DNA from: Ignelater luminosus
Taxonomy: Eukaryota > Arthropoda > Insecta > Coleoptera > Elateridae
Assembly (NCBI GenBank): GCA_011009095.1
Contig: VTPC01000826.1
Span: forward strand, 1 to 64,000
Direction: 5' to 3'
DNA: 64,000 bases
Shown in pieces: positions 37,401 to 49,330 of this stretch (its first letter is position 1; every line of letters starts with the position of its first letter). The notes below the pieces were generated by a model. That model ran no database searches, had not been told where the DNA came from, and saw nothing but the letters and a program-made list of their open reading frames with translations. Both the position numbers and the translations under genes were made by a program.

Positions 37401-38547
37401 ACTACACTTTTGTAGCTCTTTTCCTCGCCTACTTCAAAGGTATCTTTTATCTCCACTTTATTCCCATTTCTTTTTCTATCGTGCTGTCTATCTTTAGGTT
37501 TTTGAAATGATTATTTTAACTAATAATCTAAACTTTTAAACGAATGTTCAAGTTGCCAAGTAGTACCTATATAAGTATAGTAATTTCTGCGTTCATTTGT
37601 GTACATATTAGAATTGCGTTTTGTGCTTTTTCTGTTTTTTATTTGTTTCTAGGTTTTTATTATTTTAATATGTAATTAATTAATTAATTAATAGTAATAA
37701 TTAATTATAAAACATTCAATTAAAATATGGTGAATTTATTTTCAAATAAAAAGTCATTAGTAAAAGGACCGAGACTGCCTTAACTACAAAATGGTAATTC
37801 TTGGTACTATTAATGTAATGTAAATCTCTCTCTCTCTCTCTCTCTCTCTCGTGTTCAAATTGAAACTTATAGGAGTTTCTTTAATAAAATATACAGGAAG
37901 TTAGTTAAAGTTTAATTTATTATCAACATTTATTACAATAATATTCATCTGACATATTATATTCAATTATTTATTATTTTATTCATGGTAACTATTCAAA
38001 CCCAGAATATTATTTTTGTCTTTAACAGTTCAATCACTGAATGTGGAAGTGGAGAGGTAAAAGATCCCTAAGCAAAGCATCAAATATGTCAATATAATAC
38101 TAAAATATTAATAAAAAATTTATAAAACTTCCAATAACAGGTTAGTGTTTTCTAAGCCTAACATCAACAGTGGAGTTCATAAAAAGTTTTTGAACTCTGG
38201 CATCCTGACTCGGCAAGTCGACGTTCGTTTCTGAACAGTATCCCAGTAAGGTAATCGGAATAGCTACATTTCTTCCTAATCTTCTCTTACCGTACTTGTT
38301 ATTTCATAGACTGAAGGTTGAAAAGAACACCTACATTATTTTACAAAATTACTATGCACTCTTTCAGAGATCTGTGGCACAAATGCTCTGTAGCGAAAGC
38401 TTCAGTATTTCTGACACCCGATAATAAGGCAACTTAGGGTAGAAGAATAGAAGGATTCCTCATCAAAACACAATTTTTATTTTATTTTCCTTAAGAATAC
38501 ATAATACCCAACATTAAAACATTTTCTATTTGTTCTTATAATTCAAC
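37401..38547. other. Spacer 3' of the 38.5 kb esterase, with a (TC)n run
   Basis: A pure TC dinucleotide repeat spans about 37825-37850. From about 38285 to 38547 the sequence is a close duplicate of 43710-43959, the 3' flank of the next esterase copy, sharing CTATGCACTCTTTCAGAGAT and AAATGCTCTGTAGCGAAAG. Confidence 0.6.
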
Positions 38548-40982
38548 CTATTTGGAAATATTAATACCATTTTCATACTCTTGTAGTGGTAACGATTGCC
38601 AAAATCCTGCAGGTGCCAGTTCATTTTTAGATGTCATTTTTATCTCATCATTGTGAATGTATAGATAACGCAATTCATCTGAACTCAATACCGGTTCCCA
38701 GGTGATACCGTTTGAAATTGGCTTTCCGTCTTTAGCAAATGACGTAACAATATCTAGAAGAAACTCCTTCATTTTCTCATCAGATTTGGAAAGTTTACCT
38801 TTTGAAAAAGTAATCCCAAGAAACTTCATTTCGTATAAAAAGTAAACATCCATTCCGTGACTTACACCATAACGCTTTGGTATACCAAATGATTCCTCAA
38901 GGTTTGCATCTTGTTCATAACCATAAATATAAGCATAAACTGGTGATTTTGTTGCATTAGCTTGTAATCTAGCCGACTTTTCTAAAGCTAAAATAAAATA
39001 TCTATCGCTGAAAAGCTTTATGGCAGACTGAATATTATCTTCTGTTACATTGTTATCGTTCAAATAAAACTTCTTTATTTTGTGTGCAACATCGACTTCA
39101 TCAGATTCTGCTACTATGTCTTTGTAATTTAGAATGTCAGGTAAGACAATAGCCCAACGTTCATTAAGATCGTTGTATTGGAATTGAAGAAGTTGAATAA
39201 TCATAATTCCTTCCTCAGTAGTTGTTCCAGGTAGCCATGGTACATCCGTTATATTTCCAGATTTTAATAGTTTGTAGGGATCAGCAGTTATAAATGCACC
39301 AGGAGATTCCTTTTCAACAACGAGCAAAAGGTGCTAATGGAAACCTAGCAATATTTGGCGAATAATAGGAGTTTTGAATAATTTGTATAGCTGGTTTCTG
39401 TTTTAAACATTTGATTAATTCTTCTGTTGATGACTTGTCGCAATCGACAGAAGCACCTAATCGTCTTGCCTCTTTTAATGGAGCTTTGTGAAGAGCCCAC
39501 GGAGCTAACGCAGTTCCACCTTGTGAGATGCCTCGATGAAACAGCCCTCGTGAGAGTGGAGAGAAATAATGAAAATGAACACTTGCTGCACCTGAAGATG
39601 CACCAATGATGGTTACAGAATTTGGGTTTCCTCCGAAATGTTTAATGTGTTTCTGAACCCAACGAAGTGCCATTACTTGATCTTTCAGTCCCATATTTCC
39701 AGAGACTACATCATCGTCGGTACTCAAGAATCCTAACGCACTTAATCTATAATTCATCGACACGTAAACAACGTTTCTGTCCATAAGATATTCTGGACCA
39801 GCCATGCTTGCAGCACCTATCATAAAAGCTCCTCCATGAATGTGTACTATTACGTCTAAATTTGATTTATCATCCAGTTTATCTTGTGGGACAAAGACAT
39901 TCAAGTATAAGCAATCTTCACTGCCTACAGGCTCAAGAGCTAGCCAACCTATTTGTGGACATGTTTGTGGTGTAGTTGCATACCATACTCCTGTCCATGG
40001 TTCTATTTCAACAGGTTCTTCAAATCGCAAATCGCCTATTGGCGGTTTTGCGTATGGGATTCCTTCGAATGCTGCAAACTTTCGGCCACCGTAAGAGTGT
40101 AGATAATATCCTCTGACTTTTCCTAATGTGGTTTCTACTAATGGGCCATCTTCGCCAAGGGAAGGGGGAGTAACTGCAAATATAAATTATTTATGTAAGA
40201 TGCTTGATACAAAATAACAGACAAAGAATCAATAACAAATAATAAGAATCTAGACTGACTCCTGCATCTACATTACTTAATCGGTCTAGAAGGGGGAATC
40301 TATTATTAAATGTGTCTGTTGAATACCAGATGAGACGTGAATAAAAAAAACGGAGGAAAACGTTATTACTTCAAATTTTATTTTTATTTAAGGGACAGAA
40401 TGATGTTTTTTCAGCATCGATAGTACAATCTGAACGATTCAAAATGTGTGCCAACGCGTGTTCATTTAGGAAGGGCTAGGAGCAGGTTTTATTTTATACA
40501 ATCATTAAGATTATAATATCGAAAGCTTTTTAATTAGTATTGTCTATAAAAAAAGTAGATGAATAGTCCTGCTTCTGATTTGATGCAAAGAAAAACTCAA
40601 ATCAGGACTTCGAAAAAGGAACTATTTTGTGTGAGAAAATAGATTTGTTTTACATTTTATGACCACACTATATGGGCATCACCTTTCAAGGCACACTTTT
40701 TCTCCCTGCAACTTTTTCAGATTTGTAGTTCATGAACGCCCGCCGTATCTACAATGTAACTTGTTATAAAATTAATAAATTCGGTCAAAACACTGTAGTT
40801 TGTATAAATACTTGGTAAAGTAAAGAAATTTTAATCAGATTGATAATTTTAGAGAAATTGCTAATTTCGTTTTGTAAAAAGTTTTTTATGTTTGGTACCT
40901 AAGTGTTTTTAAAAATTAATATAATTAATATATGCTTACCAAAAAGCAGTACAACCACAGCTGTTATCCAACGTTCTAACAT
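38548..40982 (-). pseudogene. Carboxylesterase copy with a 2-bp frameshift
   Basis: Carboxyl/cholinesterase family (alpha/beta hydrolase). Exon 1 (40982-40940) encodes the signal peptide MLERWITAVVVLLF. Exon 2 runs 40173-38548, total about 556 codons. Oxyanion-hole HGGAF, nucleophile GASSG, a TTEEG acid site and a GVSHGMD histidine site are all present. Near 39321 the sequence lacks two bases that the 43.96 kb copy has (AACGAGC against AACTGGAGC), shifting frame two-thirds of the way through exon 2. A stop also ends the protein at NISK, just before the KVEL/KDEL tail of its relatives. Recent pseudogene most likely; a sequencing error could explain the frameshift but not the lost tail. Very close to the 43.96 kb copy. 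Confidence 0.8.
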
Positions 40983-41474
40983 TTTTCGTGACTTGCTATA
41001 AACTAATAATCTACACTGTACTTGTCTATAATGATGAACCCTGATAACTCTAAAATCTTACTTTAAATTACGTAATTATTTTTTTTCCGTTTACTTCTTT
41101 CTTGTAATAACAGACGTAAATTATCATTATCTTTTATAACTGTAATAGTTTTATTAACACGATTAACACTTAACTATTGACATGTGGAAACAGGGCCGTA
41201 CTCCGTAGTTAGGGGTAGCCAAAGTAGATTTTAAGAAAAGGGATAAAAGAGGGTTCATTTCTTCTGAGGATGTTGTTAGTGAAGCATAAAATTTTCAAAA
41301 AACCTCAGGAAATGTGACAACTGATACAGCGTGCAAACATATCAAAAAAATTGCTTGAAGATATCAAGAATTACTAAAACGATTGTTTTGCTAATGCCGA
41401 AGAAGCTACGAGAGGTTCCGCTGAAAGGGCCCCGAGCACTTTCGTTTATAGAGATACACTTATTAAGCTATATA
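40983..41474. promoter_or_regulatory. Upstream region of the 38.5 kb esterase
   Basis: The conserved leader before the ATG (ACTTGCTATAAACTAATAA on the plus strand) is followed by the segment duplicated at 34.4-35.4 kb. No other gene. The right end abuts a TA-flanked element. Confidence 0.5.
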
Positions 41475-42454
41475 CAGCGTGTTCAGCGAGCAATGGGACA
41501 GTGCGATATCTGGGGAACGAATGCAGATTTTAAAATTTTGAAAACTTTGTTATAAATGTAAGATAGGGGCACATATTTTGTGATAAAAAGTTTTTAAATT
41601 AAATGCGTCACCGCCAGGTGGCGCTGCCTAACTTAGTTTTTTTAAATAGACTACCCTACTTTTTGTTTGATTTTTGGAATCTGCAACACATTTGTGATAA
41701 CTTTTCTTATAATTGTTTACAACCTATCTGGCTTACTTTTCAGGAAAATAATATTTTTTATAAATTTAACACAAAGATGTAATAAATTGTATTCTGTAGA
41801 GATAATAAGCAAATTCTTCTACATTTCTGGTAGGTGTACCGTAGACTACATTTTTTACATGTGCTCAAAGAAAGTAGTCTAAAGGAGTTAAATCCGGAGA
41901 ATGAGCTGGCCCTCTATCGTCTCGAAAATACCCTGTTCAAATAGTCTCTTACTATGTTACTGTTATGAGCAGGTGCGCCGTCTTGTTGCAAATACATCAC
42001 CTGCCTCAAATTTAAATTAACATTCTCAAGCAAAAGAGGTAGCTGATGTATTAGAGTACTTCCGAGACGATGGACAGGTTCTATAAGATAGCTAGCTTCA
42101 GAAATGTAAAAAAAATTTGCTTATTATCTCTACAGAATACAATCTTTTACATCTTAAGTCAAATTTACAAAAATTATTATTTTCTCGAAAAGTTAACCAG
42201 ATAGGTTGGTAGCACTTTTAAAGAAAGTTGTCACAAATATGTTGCAAATTCCAAAAATCGAATAAAAAGTAAAATTAAAAATTTAAAAAAATTAAGTTAG
42301 GTAGCGCCACCTGGCGGTGACACATTTAATTAAAAAAAATTTTTATTACAAAATATGTGCCCCTACCTTACATTTATAACAAAGTTTTTAGAATTTTAAA
42401 ATTTGCATTCATTCTCGAGATATCGCGCTGTCCCATTCCTCGCTGAACACACTG
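41475..42454 (-). mobile_element. TA-flanked foldback element with transposase remnant, 980 bp
   Basis: The ends CAG(C/T)GTGTTCAGCGAG are in inverted orientation and flanked by TA (41473-41474, 42455-42456). The arms are very long, about 360 bp (41475-41830 and 42090-42454). They share GCGCCACCTGGCGGTGAC, TATGTGCCCCTACCTTACA and GAGATAATAAGCAAAT. The 250-bp centre is single-copy and codes for a transposase fragment, so the element seems to be an internally deleted transposon whose ends became a long hairpin. Confidence 0.82.
41855..42003 (-). pseudogene. Transposase fragment inside the foldback element
   Basis: On the minus strand, MYLQQDGAPAHNSNIVRDYL is followed, after a frameshift, by DDRGPAHSPDLTPLDYFL, an in-frame TGA where Trp is expected, then AHVKNVVYG. 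These are the second and third catalytic Asp motifs of a Tc1/mariner/IS630-like transposase. Flanking parts are missing. It is of the same broad type as the tail found at 14449-14530. Confidence 0.78.
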
Positions 42455-43959
42455 TATATATATTCCTAAACAGGACAATAAGCTTTATCAATTACTGCCG
42501 AAAAATGATTTCTATCTTTCCTGGTGTAGAAGTGATGACGTCACAAGATATCTTCTTCAATTGCAACGCAAGCATTTTTTTTTATAGCTTGGGGCCTTTT
42601 CAGTGAAAGACACTGTATGGCAGAATTGCGATGTTTTCACAAAACACAAAGAATTGCGCAAAAGAAAAATCACAAGAATACCTGGAAGGCTTTGAACTAA
42701 CTCTTACTTGACTCCAAATGTCAAACAAGGGCAAATAATACTCCAAGTTGTGGATTCCATAACTTCTGAAAAGTTTAATTAAACTCTTAGTTGATTTTAA
42801 GTTTTTAAGTAGTGCGTTGTTTTTGAAGATGAGCCTCAGTGACATAAAAAAATGCATTAACGACTTGTGTGTAAAATATTCAAGGAACTTATCCTGAGAA
42901 TGGATAACCATTTGTATCACTTTTTAAGTTTCAATACCAACCCACTTTAGAGATATTTTAAAATTTTACTTGCTGACTATCCCGATTTCTCTACAGTAAT
43001 ACAAGTATCTTAACTATACCTGTCACGAGTGTCTCAGGGAGAAAATCATTTTAAAAGTAAAACTAACTAAAAACTTCTTGGGGTCGGCCATGGTCTATCA
43101 CAGACTCCCTAATTTGAAACGTATATTTTAGAACTTGTGGCCCTTAAAGCAAGAAAGATTTGTGCCTGAAATGATTATATACAGGGTGTTTATTTGAAAA
43201 CTTTCAATGGGCTGTATTTTTAAAAAGAAAATAGTGTCGTAAAATTCCCAAAAACGTTTTGGTAGTATGAAGGGGAAGCCAAAATGACATTACAAATATG
43301 ACGCCATCATCAACCACCCTAACTTCAAAAACCTAACTAGCAACTTCCCACATGTGACACATCGTTGGAAACCTCTTGAAGAATTATTTTCATTAGTACC
43401 ATACAAAGATAATTTTGGGTAAGTAATTATTAACTGATTCAATAATAAGATGTAGGGATCATTGTGAGCTACCTAATTAAGTTCAGAGTTTGTTTACGTT
43501 TACTGTAAGCATTAGGAATGGTGCAAAATGGCATGAATGCTTTCGTCTTTGTTTTACGTGCATACCTGTTTATTAATTGTTAATTTCTGGTGTCGTGTCT
43601 TTACAATGTTTCCTGTTCTTTCTTCTCCTGCTTTATTTTTTATTTTTTCTTGTATTGCTTTTTTGTTTTGTGTTATTTCATTATCTATATAAATCTTGTC
43701 TTCTATTGTGTTACCGTACTTGTAATTTCATAGTCTAAAAGTTGAAAACAACACTTACTTTATTTTACAAAACTACTATGCACTCTTTCAGAGATCTACG
43801 TCACAAATGCTCTGTAGCGAAAGTTTGAGTCTTTATGAATCCCAACAAGAAGGCAACTTAGGGTAAACGAATAGAAGGATACCTCATCAAAACACAATTT
43901 TTATTTTATTTTCCTTAAGAATACATAATACCAAACATTAAAACATTTTTTATTTGTTC
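42455..43959. other. Spacer with a LINE fragment and duplicated 3' flank
   Basis: About 43555-43720 matches 37195-37330 (CCTGTTTATTAATTGTTAAT, TTTTGTGTTA), the 5' part of the LINE remnant. 43710-43959 duplicates the 3' flank of the 38.5 kb esterase. A solo TATACAGGGTGTTTATTTG lies near 43180. No gene. Confidence 0.5.
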
Positions 43960-46900
43960 TTATAACTCAACTTTCTTCGAAATACCAATATTATTCTCAT
44001 ACTCCCGTAGCGGTAATGATTGCCAAAATTCTGCAAATGCCAGTTCATTTTTAGATGTCATTTTTATCTCATCATTGTGAATGGATAGATAATGCAATTC
44101 ATCTGAACTCAATACCGGTTCCCAGGTGATACCGTTTGAAATTGGCTTTCCGTCTTTAGCAAATGACGTAACAATATCTAGAAGAAACTCCTTCATTTTT
44201 TCATCAGATTTTGAAAGTTTATCTTTTGCAAAGGTAGTCCCAAGAAACTTCATTACATATAAAAAGTAAATATCACCCCCATGACCCACCCCATACTGCT
44301 TTGGTAATTGCTCGAGATGTGCATCTTGTTGATAACCGTAAATATAAGCATAAACTGGCGATTTTACTGCAATAGCTTGTAATCTAATTGACTTTTCTAA
44401 AGCTAAGTTAAAATATCTATCACCAAAAAGTTTTATGGCAGACTGAATGTTATCTTCTGTGACTTTGTTATCGCTCAAATAAAATTTTCTTATTTTGTGT
44501 GCAACATCGATTTTATCAGTTTCTGCTATTATGTTTTCGTAATTGAGAACATCAGGTAAGACAGTATCCCAACGTTCATTAAGATCGTTGTACTGAAATT
44601 GAAGAAGTTGAAGAATCATAACTCCTTCTTCAGTAGTTCCTCCAGATAGCCATGGTATGTCCGCAATATTTCCAGATTTTAATAGTATGTAGGGATCATC
44701 AGTTATAAATGCATCAGGAGATTCCTTTTCAATAACTGGAGCAAAAGGTGCCAATGGAAATCCAGCAATGGTTGGCGAAAAGTACGAATTTTGAATAATT
44801 TGTGTAACTGGTTTCTGTTTTAAACATTTGACTAACTCTCTTGTTGAAGAATTATCGCAACCGACTGAAGCACCTAATCGTCTTGCCTCTTTTAATGGAG
44901 CTTTGTGAATAGCCCACGGGACTAACGCAGTTCCACCTTGTGAGATACCTCGATGGAATAGCCCCCTTGAGAGAGGAGAGAAGTAATGTAAATGAGCACA
45001 TGCTGAGCCTGAAGATGCACCAATAATAGTTACGGAATCTGGGTTTCCTCCAAAATGCTTAATGTGCTTCTGAACCCAACGAAGTGCCATTACTTGATCT
45101 TTCAGTCCCATATTTCCAGAGACTACATCATCTTCAGTACTCAAGAATCCTAACGCACTTAACCTATAATTCATGGACACGTAAACAACGTTTCTGTCCA
45201 TAAAATATTCTGAACCAGCCATGCTTGCAGAACCCATCTTAAAAGCCCCGCCATGGATGTGTACTATTACGTCTAAATTTGATTTATCATCCAGTTTATC
45301 TTGTGGGACATAGACATTCAAGTACAAACAATCTTCACTGCCAGCAGGCTCAGGAGTTATCCAAAATACTTGTATACATGTATGTGATACAGTTGCATTC
45401 AATACTCCTGTCCATGGTTCTATTTCAACGGGTTTTTCAAATCTCAAATCGTCTATTGGTGGTTTTGCGTAAGGAATTCCTTCAAATGCAGCAAACTTAC
45501 GGCCTCCGTAAGATTGTAGATAATATCCTCTGATTTTTCCCAATGTGGTTTCTATTAAAGGGCCATCTTCTCCAAGCGAAGGGGAAGGAGTAACTGCAAA
45601 TATAAATTATCTATGTAAGATTATACTTCGTACAATATATAACACCAAGGAATGAATAACTAATAATTAGAATCTAGATCCTTTGGGCGATAAGTATTGA
45701 TTCTTTTCTAAATTCAAGCAAAGTACCATCGAAGATTTGATTTGAAATAGTAACTGTTGTGTATGAGAAAATGGATTTATTTCCCTTTTTTAGATTTATA
45801 GTTTTAGAACACAATATCCTAAGTGTAATTTATAAAATTAAGAAATTTTGATAATGTTAAATAAACTAAAGAAAATATGAATCAAATTGATAATAGGAAA
45901 AATCTTTAACATTTTTTTAAATAGACTAATCTTGTTTTAAACAATATTATTTTAGTGACCCCTGAAGTGTAATTTAGTTCAAGGCAAGTCTCATTTAATC
46001 AATTCTATGTTATCTTAATTAGTTTTAGAAGTTATGACACATATCTTTTCTAAAATTGTTTCGTGATTTGCTATAGGTAGATTAATGAATTGTAAATACT
46101 TCACATTAATGAATTAAGAGATGTACGAGATGAAACTCTCAACGTTAATCTTATCTTGAGTTATATAGTTGTAAAGGTAGACATAATTATTTCTTATTTG
46201 TTTCTTCTTGTAAATGTAGCCTTATTAATAATATACGTTCTGTAATACCAAGCAGAAACATCGCAACCCTTTCTAATTTTTAGCTTTATTTGGTGTCTAT
46301 GGTGGGGGAACAACGTCGTTATTTGTAGGAGTGAAAACTGGCAACAGGAAAAGTTGTTACAGGACAATTTTATTTTCTAGAATCATTCTCGACTACACAG
46401 GGTGTTCTTAAATGGAACACCGTGTATATTTTGCTGTTTGCTTATTCCTTTATTTAATGCTGATTAGAACTATCTACGAGGGTGGTCTGAAAAGTTTCCG
46501 ACCTCAACGTGAAGATGGCAGCACTCGTAAATAAAAGTTACTGAATTTCGTTGTGCATCTGTTGACAGTTACTCACCAAAGTTTCAGCCATTTTGGACGC
46601 GCAGTTTTTATGTAACAGTCGTTTGAGTGAGTTGATGTGAGTTTTTTTTGTGAAAATGGACAAAATCGAGTATCGAGCTGTCATTAAATATTTGTTTTTG
46701 AAAGGCAATACGCCTTCGCAAATAAAAGATGAGTTGGATTCTGTGTATAGGGACTCTGCACCATCATTTACCACAGTGAAATTTTGTGCTGCTGAATTTA
46801 AACGTGACCGTAAGAGCTTGGGAGACGATGAACGTTCGGGACGTCCAAAAACTGCAACTACCGACGAAAACATCGCCAAAGTTCACCAAATGGTGCTAGA

Positions 46901-48584
46901 CGACCGCCGAATTAAAGTGAGAGAGATAGCAGAGGTTATGAACATGTCGAAAGAACGTGTTTGTCACATATTAAATCAACATTTAGGCATGAGAAAGCTG
47001 TCCGCGGCTTGGGTGCCGCGTTGGCTCACGTTAGACCAAAAACGTGTTCGAATGAATATTTCCAACGCTCTTTTGGCGCAGTTTAGGCGAAATAAATCCG
47101 AGTTTTGGCGCCGATTAATTACTGTAGATGAAACTTGGATACACCATTATACGCCCGAAACAAAAATACAGTCCAAACAGTGGACTGCAAAGGAGAAACC
47201 GGCTCCAAAAAAAGCAAAAACTGTTTTTTCGGCTGGGAAAGTGATGGCGACTGTTTTTTGGGACAGTCATGGAGTTATTTTAATCGATTATCTTCAAAAA
47301 GGAAAAAACCATTACAGGAGCATACTATGCATCATTACTTGAAAGCTGAAGGCAGAACTTGCGAAAAACGGCCACATTTACAGAAAAAGAAAATCCTGTT
47401 TCACCAAGACAACGCACCGTCTCACACCTCAGCGGTTGCCATGGCGAAAATCCACGAATTACGGTTTGAACTGCTTGACCATCCGCCTTACTCACCAGAT
47501 CTAGCCCCAAGCGACTTCTGTTTGTTCCCTCATCTAAAAATTGCGCTCGGAGGGAAAATATTTTCGTCAAATGAAGAGGCAATCACCTTCGTGAACAATT
47601 ATTTTGCAGAGAAAAATGCCGAGTACTATTTGGACGGGTTACAGAGATGGGAGCATCGCTGGAAGAAGTGTGTAGAGTTACAAGGAGACTATGTTGAAAA
47701 ATAAAAAAAAATTTTCAGAAAAAATGTCTTGTATCTTTGTTAGGTCGGAAACTTTTCAGACCACCCTCGTAGTTGTATGGGTCCTTAAACAAACATTACC
47801 TAAATGGAGAATGTAATTTACTCAATTTTTTAAATGAAAGAAAATGTGTAGCTCTTTCTGAATATACATGGTTACCAAAGACTCAATTCTATCGTTACAA
47901 AGTTTGCAAAAACAAAAGTTTTCTTAATTATACGGGAGCCATTTGAAAAGTTTCACAGTATTTCGTAGCACATAATTGAATAATGTCAAAACTAATGTTA
48001 GGTCTAGATTCTATAAATATACAGGAAACTTCATAAAGAAAAATTGAATAAAATTATGATTTTTGTTTCTTGATCACCCCGTATAAAAGAAACGATGCGA
48101 ACAAAATTTTAATAATCATTTTTAAAGGTTATAGATATTGAAGTGTTTTTAAAATCAAATGTTTATCAATTTTACGAGGATGGCACTTTTGAAAGCCGTA
48201 CACTCTTCAATACTTGTAAAAAAACCCGGTACTCACAGTATAATTGAAAAAACTATTAGTTAATTAATTCAAGGCAATTCTAATTTAATCGAATTGGTCC
48301 AGCTTATTAATGTTTTCTTTAGCGACGGCGACACAGGAATCTATTATCAGTTAATAGGAAATAATTAACGAAAACACATTAAGCTGGTATAACTTGAATG
48401 TTTTTTTACGTTACGGTAATATCTGATTGCGAATATTACACCAAACTAACGCAGTGAAAATTTCGCATTTTACTGCCTATAAATTATAATTGTAGAAGTC
48501 GTAATATTCATAGTTTTCAAAATGAATGTACAACTGCTCACCAAAAAATAATATAATCCCGACGGTTATCCACCGTTGTGACAT
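43960..48584 (-). CDS. Carboxylesterase, ER-targeted (ends KVEL)
   Basis: Carboxylic ester hydrolase of the carboxyl/cholinesterase family. Exon 2 (45593-43960) is intact: first disulfide Cys (HTC ... EDC), HGGAF oxyanion hole, nucleophile Ser208 in GASSG, acid Glu in TTEEG, His in GVGHGGD, C-terminus KKVEL. Exon 2 has no usable start: its first ATG codon lies after the oxyanion hole. The nearest fitting signal exon is 48584-48542 (MSQRWITVGIILFF), giving a 558-residue protein and a 2.9-kb intron that contains a mariner. The expected closer signal exon near 46.05 kb is deleted while its leader remains. The exon pairing is thus inferred. Endogenous substrate unknown. Confidence 0.78.
46040..46110 (-). 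promoter_or_regulatory. Esterase leader relic lacking its signal exon
   Basis: TTTCGTGATTTGCTATAGGT and flanks match the block that lies directly before the start codon of the other esterases, and sequence to about 46215 continues the match to 50800-50945. The 43-bp exon itself is absent from the expected spot. Confidence 0.65.
46477..47769 (+). mobile_element. mariner element, DD34D, 1293 bp
   Basis: Ends CGAGGGTGGTCTGAAAAGTT and its reverse complement, with TA on both sides (46475-46476 and 47770-47771). The inverted repeats run about 30 bp (through TTTCCGACCT). It lies on the strand opposite to the esterases, within the probable first intron of the 43.96 kb copy. Confidence 0.92.
46656..47704 (+). 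pseudogene. mariner transposase with frameshifts
   Basis: Open from MDKIEYRAVIKYLF through the N-terminal helix-turn-helix, KVREIAEVMNMSKERV, VPRWLT (the linker normally WVPHxL) and VDETWIHHY to about 47310. Then two or three frameshifts fall within about 70 bp (47300-47370). The second half is open again with FHQDNAPSHTS and YSPDLAPSDFCLF. Counting gives 34 residues between the last two Asp, as in mariner. About 345 codons in all. Damage is light and local, so the insertion looks young, but no active enzyme is expected. Confidence 0.88.
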
Positions 48585-49330
48585 GTTTCGTGATCTGCCG
48601 TAAATACTACATAAAACATAATACATAAACACTTCACTCGAAGGAGCACTGACAATGAGATAACTTACGCATAAACTAAAAATAACAACTTTAAAAAATT
48701 TTACCTTGAGTTCCGCAATTGTAAACGTAACTGCTTTGTGTTTATTGCTTTCTTGTAAATTAATTTTATTACTTTATTTGGTGTTTCTGAGATATATAAA
48801 TTGAAAAGGTTCGGTTTGCGAATCTTTGATCTTCGATTTACGTTTTTCTGTTTAATACAGAGTGATAAATAAAAGTGTTTGTTGATTTTAAAATAACGCT
48901 ATAAAGCAAAATGATTACTGTAAAACGATGATAACACTTTTTTCTCACACTGTATACGCTTTCTGCAGAAAGAGCTGCAGATTATTAAATCAATCATAAT
49001 AACAAGTATCGTTGCCAACAAATTAAGGAACTTTAATACTTGAAAAGGGTCAACTACTGTGCAAATAGATTCGTAGTATTTTAACTTTTAGGTGGCTCTT
49101 TTCGTTTCTTTAAACAGTATACGAGGTGAACACTAAAAATAAAAAATAGTGAGCAAATAAATATCAGCAATTTTCTGATCACACACGTAACATTCCTATG
49201 TTTCGCAAATCATTTGTATAATGAGTGATCAAATCTTTTATTTTATTTTAAAATACATTAAGAATTCTTATTTTTATATTTCAATTATATTTACAATATA
49301 CACATATCAAGGTGAAGCACTTCTTAGGTT
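48585..49330. other. Spacer upstream of the 48.5 kb signal exon
   Basis: Holds the conserved esterase leader (CGTGATCTGCCGTAAATAC on the plus strand) and AT-rich sequence. No gene. Confidence 0.4.

Noticed and set aside
36127-37497. Several overlapping plus-strand ORFs rich in Phe, Leu, Ser and Cys that look like membrane proteins
   Set aside because: They are the antisense of the LINE remnant, whose A-rich coding strand reads as Phe/Leu on the other strand. The minus strand gives recognisable endonuclease motifs.
37825-37850. (TC)n run as a possible GAGA-factor regulatory array
   Set aside because: A pure dinucleotide repeat far from any start codon is more simply a microsatellite.
38548-45593. 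Idea that GASSG copies are catalytically dead neuroligin-like proteins
   Set aside because: The central Ser of G-x-S-x-G is present and the acid and His motifs are kept, so there is no reason to call them inactive from the motif alone.
46395-46425. Short hairpin ACAGGGTGTTC / GAACACCGTGT as a terminator or RNA gene
   Set aside because: The sequence matches the CAGGGTGT transposon end type, and no transcript boundary is expected there. Too short to call.
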